From assembly GCA_900557635.1 (NCBI GenBank), contig USTB01000010.1, positions 1 to 12,509 of the forward strand: a DNA stretch of 12,509 nucleotides, in the 5' to 3' direction. Origin of the DNA: an uncultured Eubacteriales bacterium. GTDB lineage: Bacteria; Bacillota_A; Clostridia; Oscillospirales; CAG-272. A program made the position numbers and the translations under genes. Numbering within the stretch: position 1 is the stretch's first letter; every line of letters begins with the position of its first letter. Positions 6,669 to 12,509 of the stretch are shown here, one piece after another. The notes below the pieces were generated by a model. It was not told the DNA's origin. It did no database searches and saw nothing but the letters and a program-made list of their open reading frames with translations.

Positions 6669-8627
6669 TTACGATTTTGCGTTGCTGTCTGTTTCCTTGT
6701 TGCCTGCGGGAGCTTCGGTGTCCGCAGTCTCGGTGTCAGCGTCAGATTCGATGCTTGCGGGAGCTTCGGCGCCTGCGGTTCCCGTTTCTGTTTCCGTCTC
6801 TGTCTCGACGGTGCCGTTTCGTGCGCTTGTGAGCAGTGCGCCGATGAGAACCGGCGTCGCCACCACAAGCGGGTATACGTACCGATACAGAACCACGGGA
6901 CCGAGAAGCTCGGTCAGCCACAGGGCCAAGGAAGCGGCGCCCGGCACAAGATATTTGTACTTCCTGTGATAGAGGCAGACGGCAAAATAGAGGATAAGAA
7001 GCCAGAACGGCATAGCCGAGCTGAAGAGCTGGGAAACCACGGGAATTTTCTGATAGGAATAGCCGTATTTGATGTCTTGGCAATACTCTGTCAGGAGCTG
7101 TGCACCCTTGGGCGGCTCGGCTTTCTCATATCCGAGAGGATATTCCCACTTGTCACAGGTAGAGTCGATCTCCCAGTATGTGTGGAAAGCTCCGTTATCC
7201 GGATAATTCATATCGGGATACCACAGTCCGATGGAGAGACGCGCCCAGGCGTCGATATATGCGCGGGGCGATTTGATACCCACCTTGACCCACAACTTGA
7301 TGAAATCCATGGAGCTTTCCTTAAATTTCGCGGTGTTAAATGTTGCTTTTATGTTGTCGGAGATCCCCGGGACGGTATCATAATAAGCATAGTCCGGTAC
7401 GTATTCCGCAATGAGCTGATGCTCCTCCTCGGTCAGCTCGTCCACGTCGCGCAGTTTGGCTCGGGAGAGCTGGACGCACGGAACGCTCATCATTTCCCGA
7501 ATGCCGACACCGGCATCCATGGCGTGACACAGCTTGGTAACCGGACCGGCGTATAGGGCATAAAGCGCCATGGTGCATGCAAAGAGGATCAGAAGCCGCT
7601 TCCGCCGTTTCCGAAAACCGATGACGGTAAACAGCATAACGAGGACGAAAATATATTTACCCTGATTTCGGAAGATCATCTGCCCGAACGCAGAAAGCAC
7701 AAAGGCGATGTCAAATTTGAGGTTGTACACCACCGTATCGTTTTCCGAAATTCTGAAAAACTGCATCACCATGAGGGCAAACACAGCGGCAAACAGGGAA
7801 TCCTTGGTGGACAGGCACGCCATAAGCGGATTGGACGGCATCAGCGCGAAGAACGCAAGCGCAACGCCCCAAAGCGCGGGCGAAGAGCTTCTTCTGCGCA
7901 GATAGCAACAAACGGCGCTGTATGCCGCAGACATGCAAAGCATCTGAAAAATACTGTAAAACGCAAATCCCGTAACACGACTGCCGAGCCATTTGCCGCC
8001 AACGGTTTCCGCAAAGAACCCGACGAGATACGTATGGATCATCGGGTGCGCCGTGTAAACGGTTCCGTTTGCATATTGGTACAGCTGATTTGCCGAATCG
8101 TAACAGTTTGCACCGGGGTAGGAAGCGATCCACATAGGGATCCATGCAAGGAAAATGACCGCCCATGTGATAAAAAAGGTGCGGCACGGGTGGAACGGGC
8201 GCGTCGATTTTCCCGCGACGATGCTTTGCAGAGCAGGGAAGCGATCCAAAAGGAGCATGACCGCCGCCGCAAAGAAGGGCATTCCCGAAAGCACCTTCAA
8301 AAGAGCGCGGAGACTGTAAATATCGGCGTTATCCACCGTGAGAATACTGTTCCCCATATAAAGAAACAGGGCAAACAGCAGACCCACCGCCGCCGAGATC
8401 ACCGTGAGGCGCGTATTTGCCGTCCGCAGTGCGGCGCGGAAAAGGAAATATGTGCCGACAAAGACCAAAACGGAAAGTACACTGTTGCTGTATGCAAACA
8501 GTGTGGTATTTACGGAGAAAAAGAACGGCAGTCCGAGGGCGGTAACAAGCGCCAGACACAGACACAGGACAGTGCCCACGGCACGGCGTCGGCGTGTTTG
8601 GGGAATCGCAATGTCAGATTTGTCCAT
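6669..8627 (-). CDS. DUF6020-like polytopic membrane protein (probable GT-C-type)
   Basis: The 652-residue product has about a dozen or more transmembrane segments: one at 16-38, a block between about 45 and 165, several between 195 and 365, and three from about 539 to 600. An extracytoplasmic-looking loop lies at about 366-538. Motifs I associate with DUF6020 proteins are YPGANCYDSANQL (170-182), HPMIH (194-198), LSTKDSLF (272-279) and FRNQGKY (319-325). The family is uncharacterised but resembles GT-C membrane glycosyltransferases, with an Asp in the first large loop. Residues 603-652 form a Thr/Glu/Ala-rich tail with internal repeats. The start ATG has no clear Shine-Dalgarno (AAGAAAGTG only). 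A perfect promoter lies upstream, with a terminator-like hairpin between. It is divergent from the GT2-DUF2304 pair. The biochemical role is inferred only. Confidence 0.75.
   Translation of the reverse strand: MDKSDIAIPQTRRRRAVGTVLCLCLALVTALGLPFFFSVNTTLFAYSNSVLSVLVFVGTYFLFRAALRTANTRLTVISAAVGLLFALFLYMGNSILTVDNADIYSLRALLKVLSGMPFFAAAVMLLLDRFPALQSIVAGKSTRPFHPCRTFFITWAVIFLAWIPMWIASYPGANCYDSANQLYQYANGTVYTAHPMIHTYLVGFFAETVGGKWLGSRVTGFAFYSIFQMLCMSAAYSAVCCYLRRRSSSPALWGVALAFFALMPSNPLMACLSTKDSLFAAVFALMVMQFFRISENDTVVYNLKFDIAFVLSAFGQMIFRNQGKYIFVLVMLFTVIGFRKRRKRLLILFACTMALYALYAGPVTKLCHAMDAGVGIREMMSVPCVQLSRAKLRDVDELTEEEHQLIAEYVPDYAYYDTVPGISDNIKATFNTAKFKESSMDFIKLWVKVGIKSPRAYIDAWARLSIGLWYPDMNYPDNGAFHTYWEIDSTCDKWEYPLGYEKAEPPKGAQLLTEYCQDIKYGYSYQKIPVVSQLFSSAMPFWLLILYFAVCLYHRKYKYLVPGAASLALWLTELLGPVVLYRYVYPLVVATPVLIGALLTSARNGTVETETETETGTAGAEAPASIESDADTETADTEAPAGNKETDSNAKS
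6705..6769. repeat. In-frame 14-bp direct repeat in membrane-protein tail
   Basis: TGCGGGAGCTTCGG occurs at 6705-6718 and 6756-6769, 51 bp apart start to start, a multiple of three. On the coding strand both copies encode EAPA within the C-terminal low-complexity tail. Partial further copies (GCCTGCGG) surround them. This suggests expansion by slippage or recombination. Confidence 0.7.
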
Positions 8628-8688
8628 CAGTGTATTTCACTTTCTTATGCTTTTTCGGAGTTTTGCCGCCGTTCGTCCGGTCGGCGAC

Positions 8689-8715
8689 AAAAAAGAGACA
8701 TTCTCTGCCTGTCTC
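8689..8715 (-). terminator. Terminator-like hairpin at transcript 5' end
   Basis: On the minus strand GAGACA (8715-8710), a 9-nt loop, TGTCTC (8700-8695) and six T (8694-8689) follow in order. It lies just downstream of the -10 element, so it would begin at about the first transcribed base and ends some 60 nt before the start codon. It may be an attenuator or a 5' stabilising hairpin. Confidence 0.55.
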
Positions 8716-8721
8716 AAGCAG

Positions 8722-8750
8722 ATTATATCATGAAAAGCGTGCTGTGTCAA
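8722..8750 (-). promoter_or_regulatory. Consensus SigA promoter for DUF6020 gene
   Basis: On the minus strand TTGACA (8750-8745) and TATAAT (8727-8722) are perfect and 17 nt apart. The leader to the ATG at 8627 is about 88 nt. It is divergent from the GT2 promoter, with about 60 bp between the two -35 boxes. Confidence 0.88.
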
Positions 8751-8809
8751 GGAAATTCACACATTTGCAGGGGTGCGGCACAATTAATTCATGATTTGTT
8801 CGTGAGGGC

Positions 8810-8839
8810 TTGACAAGCCGTCCGCATTGCTGATATAAT
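8810..8839 (+). promoter_or_regulatory. SigA promoter for GT2-DUF2304 operon
   Basis: TTGACA at 8810-8815 and TATAAT at 8834-8839 are perfect hexamers with an 18-nt spacer. The leader is about 43 nt. The interval 8751-8809, shared with the divergent promoter, is AT-rich around 8781-8800, but I could not define an operator. Confidence 0.85.
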
Positions 8840-8888
8840 AGGTAGGAATCACAGAAAATCATCAAAAATAGGATACGGACGGAACAAA

Positions 8889-9602
8889 ATGAAACGAATA
8901 TTGGTGATCATTCCCGCTTATAACGAGCAGGAAAGCATCCTGAAAACTGTCCGGACACTGCAAAGCTGTCAGTTTTCCCCCGAGTATGCGGTAGACTATA
9001 TCGTGGTCAATGACGGCTCGCGTGACAACACCCTCTCCGTACTGCGGGAAAACGGGCTTCGCCACCTGAATCTGCCCATGAATCTGGGGATCGGCGGCGC
9101 AATGCAGACCGGCTATATGTTTGCCGCCGAAAACGGGTATGATTATGCCGTTCAGCTCGACGGCGACGGTCAGCACAATCCCGAATATATCGAGAGGATC
9201 GTCGCACCCTTGGAGCGGGGCGAGGCGGACATGACGGTCGGCTCGGGCTTCATCGAGAAGCAGGGCTTCCAGTCCACCGGTTTGCGGCAGTTGGGCATCC
9301 GCATCGTGTCGGCGACCATACATCTGCTCACGCGCAAACGGGTGCTCGACGTTACAAGCGGCTTCCGCGCCTGCAACCGCGATACTATCGCGTATTTTTC
9401 CAGGCACTACGCCGAGGACTATCCCGAGCCGGAGGCAATTATTACGGCGCTGAAAAAAGATTTTCGGGTAGCCGAGGTCCCCGTGATCATGAACGAGCGG
9501 AGCGGCGGAAAATCGTCGATTTACGGTCTGAAATCCGTCTATTACATGTTGAAGGTGGAATGCGCCCTCTTCATTCAGGCAATGCGCCGCAAGGGAGACT
9601 GA
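8889..9602 (+). CDS. GT2 glycosyltransferase, polyprenyl-phosphate sugar synthase-like
   Basis: The 237-residue enzyme has the GT-A fold of dolichol-phosphate-mannose-synthase-like GT2 proteins, which move a sugar from a nucleotide donor to a lipid phosphate at the cytoplasmic face. Motifs are IIPAYNEQ (7-14), VVNDGSRDNT (39-48) for the nucleotide, QLDGDGQH (89-96) with the metal-binding DxD, DVTSGFRA (154-161), and YPEPE (178-182) in the catalytic-base region, followed by ERSGGKSS (203-210). No C-terminal membrane helix follows, so membrane anchoring may come from the next protein. The ribosome binding site is weak (GGACGGA). Its stop is 2 nt before the DUF2304 start codon, so the two are probably translationally coupled. 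The sugar and lipid acceptor cannot be told from sequence. Confidence 0.88.
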   Translation: MKRILVIIPAYNEQESILKTVRTLQSCQFSPEYAVDYIVVNDGSRDNTLSVLRENGLRHLNLPMNLGIGGAMQTGYMFAAENGYDYAVQLDGDGQHNPEYIERIVAPLERGEADMTVGSGFIEKQGFQSTGLRQLGIRIVSATIHLLTRKRVLDVTSGFRACNRDTIAYFSRHYAEDYPEPEAIITALKKDFRVAEVPVIMNERSGGKSSIYGLKSVYYMLKVECALFIQAMRRKGD

Positions 9603-9604
9603 AT

Positions 9605-9964
9605 ATGGAACTGGTATTGAGAATTTTTTTGCTTGCCGTCATCGTGATCTTTTTTGCAACCATCCTCAATCTGCTTCGCCGCGGCTCGCTGGCTCTGAAA
9701 TACTCTCTGATCTGGCTTGCCGTCTCGTTGGCGCTTTTCATCATGGTGCTGTTTCCGTCCCTGCCCGCGGCAATGGCGGACCGGATCGGCATTGAGGTCG
9801 CGTCCAATTTCGTGTTTTTGCTGGAAGGTTTGTTTGTGCTGATCATTCTGATCAATCTCACTGTGATTCTGTCCAAGCAGAACGCAAGGATTGTGCGTCT
9901 GGCGCAGACATGCGCCACGCTCGAAGAGAGGATCCGCCGTCTGGAGCAAAAGGACAAGCCGTAA
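9605..9964 (+). CDS. DUF2304 small membrane protein
   Basis: This 119-residue protein has three hydrophobic segments (about 3-22, 32-51 and 68-89) and a charged, probably coiled-coil tail (90-117) with heptad-like Leu/Ile spacing and many Arg and Glu. The pattern RRGSLALKYSLIWL (25-38) is typical of DUF2304 as I know it. Members often sit directly after a GT2 gene, as here, and are suspected of anchoring or assisting the transferase; no activity is established. The ATG at 9605 is chosen because AAGGGAG of the preceding gene's end sits at proper spacing. An in-frame ATG at 9560 would overlap the GT2 gene by 43 bp and add non-family residues. No T-tract terminator follows; the palindrome at 10022-10062 comes next. 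Confidence 0.85.
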   Translation: MELVLRIFLLAVIVIFFATILNLLRRGSLALKYSLIWLAVSLALFIMVLFPSLPAAMADRIGIEVASNFVFLLEGLFVLIILINLTVILSKQNARIVRLAQTCATLEERIRRLEQKDKP

Positions 9965-10021
9965 GGAAAGCGGGCGAAGAACAACGGGCGTATGAACGGC
10001 GCGCATCGCGCAGATCCGTAG

Positions 10022-10062
10022 ATTCCCAAAGTAAATTCCACTGTGGAATTTACTTTGGGAAT
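10022..10062. repeat. 41-bp near-perfect palindrome
   Basis: ATTCCCAAAGTAAATTCCAC (10022-10041) and its exact reverse complement (10043-10062) flank one central base, T10042. As RNA it would be a very long hairpin with a minimal loop. Neither side is followed by a T tract, so it is not a standard terminator, although it may still protect or end the GT2-DUF2304 message. A smaller stem GCGC/GCGC lies just before it (about 10001-10011). It could be a dispersed short palindromic repeat or a dimeric protein-binding site. Confidence 0.8.
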
Positions 10063-10103
10063 TCACTCAATGCGAAGACCGGTTGTCCGAGCCGCTGTTT
10101 TGC

Positions 10104-10132
10104 TTGACAAAGCAGGGTTGTTATGTTACAAT
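10104..10132 (+). promoter_or_regulatory. SigA promoter for bimodular glycosyltransferase
   Basis: TTGACA at 10104-10109 and TACAAT at 10127-10132 are 17 nt apart. The start site would be near 10139, giving a leader of roughly 107 nt that contains three small hairpins. Confidence 0.82.
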
Positions 10133-10144
10133 AAATTGTTATGT

Positions 10145-10201
10145 GCCGTTTTACGGCTTTTTGGGACATGTGTGTCCCGACATTTGTGTCCCGCATTCGG
10201 G
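10145..10201 (+). promoter_or_regulatory. Hairpin-rich leader with terminator-like element
   Basis: GCCGT 10145-10149 pairs with ACGGC 10153-10157 and is followed by TTTTT (10158-10162), a compact terminator-like unit a few bases after the predicted transcription start. Two more stems follow: GGGACA 10163-10168 with TGTCCC 10173-10178, and CCCG 10190-10193 with CGGG 10198-10201. TGTCCC recurs at about 10187-10192 (TGTCCC again), so GGGACA has two possible partners, a layout compatible with alternative folding. Confidence 0.45.
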
Positions 10202-10245
10202 AGTAACGCGGCGGCATGCGTGCGCATCCATCGCGAAGGAGAGTT

Positions 10246-12509
10246 ATGGGAGACTTAAACAAAAACAGGGATCTGCTGAAGAAAAAGTGGATCAAGCTCG
10301 GTAAATTCGACGTCAAATATGAAAAGGAAAGCATGCTCATTGAGAACAATTCCTCGACGCATGCGTTTTTGATCTATCCCCGCGTATTCAAAAGCGGGGC
10401 GGAAAAGCAGATCGTTCTGCGGTTTGACGGCAAGGTTTTGGACGGTTCCGGTCCCTGCCTGGAGGTAGTGAACCGTCATCGCACGCCGCTCGGCTCGTGC
10501 AATCTGAACGCGACCTTTGTGAACACCTTTACGTGGCTCAAGTATTATATTTTGGCAATTTTGATCCCCGCAGGCTGTAAGGCTGAGATCACGCGGGCGG
10601 AATATGCCTCGGAGTTCGAGCTGAAGCCCTTTTTGGAGGATCACTTCCGCGGCGATGTGCTCGTGGCGGCGCCCGGCTATCCTTCCGCGGGCGACAAATA
10701 CAACATGGCGTTCGTCCACACGCGGGTGCAGGCATATCAGAAGCTCGGCTGGAAGGTGGACGTGGTATCCATCAACGATTCTCATTCGTTCTGCTACTAT
10801 GAGTTCGAGGGCGTTCAGGTCGTGAAGGGCAATTTCGGCTTTTTCCGCGATCTGCTTCGGATGCGGCATTACGATCGTGTCTTGATCCACTTCTTTGACG
10901 ACCGATTTGCGAATGTTCTGGAATCGTCCGATATGAGCACTACCAAGCTCTATTTCTATCTTCACGGCGCGGAGACCCTGTACCGCGACTGGCCCAAAAT
11001 TGCCGGCAGATATTTCGAGCCGCCCGTGCAGATTACGGACGATCTGGAACAGCGCTTCCGTCATAAGGATTACATGATCCGCAAGTACAACGAGATGAAG
11101 AACGCCAAGTGGGTCTTTGTCACCGATTTCACAAGAAACCGCTGTGAGGAACTGCTCGGCATCAAATTCCGTAACAGCACCGTCATTCCCTGCCTCATCG
11201 ACACCGAGCTGTTCTGTTACGAAAAGAAAGACCCCGCCCTCCGACGCAAGATATTTGTGCTTCGGAAGTTCTACAATGCGGATTCCTATTCGCTGGATAC
11301 CGTGGTCAGAATTATCCTGGAATTGAGTCACCGTCCGTTCTTTGATGATCTGGAATTCGACATTTACGGCGACGGACCGCTCCACACCGAGATTGTAGCG
11401 CCCCTGCTCCAATTCGAGAACGTGCACATTCACCGCAGGTTCCTGTCGCATGAGGAGATCAAGGAGGTGCACAAAACGCACGGAATTGCCCTCTTCCCCA
11501 CGCGCTTCGATTCGCAGGCGGTCTCCTCCTGTGAGGCGGCTTCTTCGGGATGCGCAGTGGTGACCTCGGATATCCGCGGTGTGCGTCAGTTGATTCCGGA
11601 CGACCTCGGCGTCATGTGTCAGACCGAAAATTACAGGGAATATGCCGATGTAATTGAGAAAATGTACTATGACCCCGATTATTTCCTTTGGGTTGCACAG
11701 CGCGAATCTGAGTCCATTCAGAGCAAATTCGATCATGCGCACACCATCGAAAAAGAGATCGAAATGTTTCGCGAGGAAAAAGACGAGCCGTACTTCTCGT
11801 TCGGCGATATCTATGAAAATCCCGTCCTGACCGTGGTGGTTCCCTCCTACAATGTGGAAAAATATCTGCGCGGCACCGTGGTATCGATGCTCGACCAGAA
11901 AAACGCAAACAAGATCGAAATTCTCATTGTCAACGACGGCTCCAAGGATCGCACAGCCGAGATCGGCAGAGAGCTGGAACAGCTCACCACTGTGGGCGGC
12001 CGCTCCATCGTCCGTCTTATCGATAAGGAAAACGGCGGTCACGGCTCTACCATCAATGTGGGCATTGCGCAGGCGCGCGGCAAATACCTCAAGGTGGTTG
12101 ACGGCGACGATACGGTCGATTCCGAGGAATTTGCCAAGCTCATCGACATTCTGGAAAACGAAAACAGCGATGTTGTCCTCAACAACTACATCGAGGATTT
12201 CGCCGAGACCAATGTCGCAAATATCAAGAAGATCTACACCCAGCTCAAGCCGTGCGTGCAATATCGCTTTGAGGATGTGTGCTATCCGAATTACGGGTTT
12301 TCTACGTGGGGTCCCATTTTGTCGTGCTCCAGCTATCGCACCGACATGCTTCGCCGTGCCGATTTCAAGCTGTCCGAAAAGACCTTCTACGTGGATATGG
12401 AGCTGAATATCAACGTTGCCATTCACTGCGACACCGTAACATATTACGATCTGGACATCTACCGTTATCTGCTCGGCAGAGTGGGGCAGTCGGTCACGGC
12501 GGCGTCCTA
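10246..12509 (+). CDS. Large bimodular glycosyltransferase (GT4-like + GT2), 3' partial
   Basis: The frame is open from the ATG at 10246, preceded by AAGGAGAG (10236-10243), to the window edge: 754 codons with no stop. Residues 1-130 are a domain I do not recognise. Residues about 135-515 are a GT-B (GT4-like) module with GYPSAGDKYNMAF from 144, YGDGPL from 374, and FPTRFDSQ followed by SSCEAASSG, whose E430 is the usual nucleotide-sugar Glu. From about 527 a GT2 module begins: VVVPSYNVEKYL with PSYN at 533-536, NDGSKD from 563, NGGHGSTINVG, and DGDD from 619. The end (YLLGRVGQS) looks like the late part of a GT2 domain, so more residues are expected. The enzyme would be cytoplasmic or peripheral, perhaps adding two different sugars to a surface polymer such as teichoic acid or capsule. 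Donor and acceptor are unknown. Confidence 0.9.
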   Translation, partial: MGDLNKNRDLLKKKWIKLGKFDVKYEKESMLIENNSSTHAFLIYPRVFKSGAEKQIVLRFDGKVLDGSGPCLEVVNRHRTPLGSCNLNATFVNTFTWLKYYILAILIPAGCKAEITRAEYASEFELKPFLEDHFRGDVLVAAPGYPSAGDKYNMAFVHTRVQAYQKLGWKVDVVSINDSHSFCYYEFEGVQVVKGNFGFFRDLLRMRHYDRVLIHFFDDRFANVLESSDMSTTKLYFYLHGAETLYRDWPKIAGRYFEPPVQITDDLEQRFRHKDYMIRKYNEMKNAKWVFVTDFTRNRCEELLGIKFRNSTVIPCLIDTELFCYEKKDPALRRKIFVLRKFYNADSYSLDTVVRIILELSHRPFFDDLEFDIYGDGPLHTEIVAPLLQFENVHIHRRFLSHEEIKEVHKTHGIALFPTRFDSQAVSSCEAASSGCAVVTSDIRGVRQLIPDDLGVMCQTENYREYADVIEKMYYDPDYFLWVAQRESESIQSKFDHAHTIEKEIEMFREEKDEPYFSFGDIYENPVLTVVVPSYNVEKYLRGTVVSMLDQKNANKIEILIVNDGSKDRTAEIGRELEQLTTVGGRSIVRLIDKENGGHGSTINVGIAQARGKYLKVVDGDDTVDSEEFAKLIDILENENSDVVLNNYIEDFAETNVANIKKIYTQLKPCVQYRFEDVCYPNYGFSTWGPILSCSSYRTDMLRRADFKLSEKTFYVDMELNINVAIHCDTVTYYDLDIYRYLLGRVGQSVTAAS

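Noticed and set aside
8751..8809. Possible operator between the divergent promoters (around CAATTAATTCATGATTTG)
   Set aside because: The dyad is weak and interrupted, and no repeat of it occurs near the other promoters.
10255..12426. 723-codon open frame on the minus strand
   Set aside because: It is exactly antisense to the large glycosyltransferase, whose sense frame has clear family motifs, a strong ribosome binding site and promoter. The antisense translation has no recognisable domain; it arises from codon bias that avoids reverse-strand stops.

Overview
The window looks like ordinary chromosome from a gut-type Clostridia (Firmicutes, Oscillospiraceae/Ruminococcaceae-like). The signs are near-consensus SigA promoters with 17-18 nt spacers, strong AGGAGG-type ribosome binding sites, many intrinsic terminators, a tandem glycine riboswitch, a CxxC-type MnmA, and a structured short repeat of a kind I remember from such genomes. 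The genus cannot be fixed from sequence alone. No CRISPR array, tRNA, rRNA, phage gene or transposase gene was seen.

Layout. 1-528 has no recognisable gene. It holds a 136-bp MITE-like inverted repeat (168-303) and a run of three hairpins (395-482) ahead of mnmA (529-1563, +), which encodes a tRNA 2-thiouridylase. A bidirectional terminator (1656-1692) separates mnmA from a convergent two-gene operon on the minus strand, thrH (HAD phosphatase/homoserine phosphotransferase) followed by punA (purine nucleoside phosphorylase). That operon is driven by a perfect -35/-10 pair at 3243-3271. Divergent from it is a DMT/EamA-like transporter (3430-4434, +) with its own promoter and terminator. Next comes a tandem glycine riboswitch (about 4601-4800) with a long expression platform ending in a strong terminator (4909-4940). 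It controls an AGCS sodium:alanine/glycine symporter (4978-6516, +). Two terminators follow.

The right half (6669-12509) appears devoted to cell-surface glycan work. A 652-residue DUF6020-like polytopic membrane protein lies on the minus strand. Divergent from it, on the plus strand, are a dolichol-phosphate-mannose-synthase-like GT2 enzyme and a DUF2304 membrane protein, translationally close-coupled. After a 41-bp near-perfect palindrome and a new promoter comes a very large glycosyltransferase (10246 to beyond the window end). It joins an N-terminal domain of unknown fold, a GT4-like GT-B module and a GT2 module. This last gene is open to the window edge with no stop codon.

The GT2, DUF2304 and membrane-GT pieces plausibly cooperate: the GT2 loads a lipid carrier with a sugar, DUF2304 assists at the membrane, a polytopic enzyme uses or moves the lipid-linked sugar, and the bimodular GT extends a polymer. 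This pathway is inferred from families and position, not shown. The most unusual features are non-coding: the structured repeat, the palindrome, the terminator-like hairpins lying at the very 5' ends of two transcripts, and a candidate antiterminator in the glycine-riboswitch leader.
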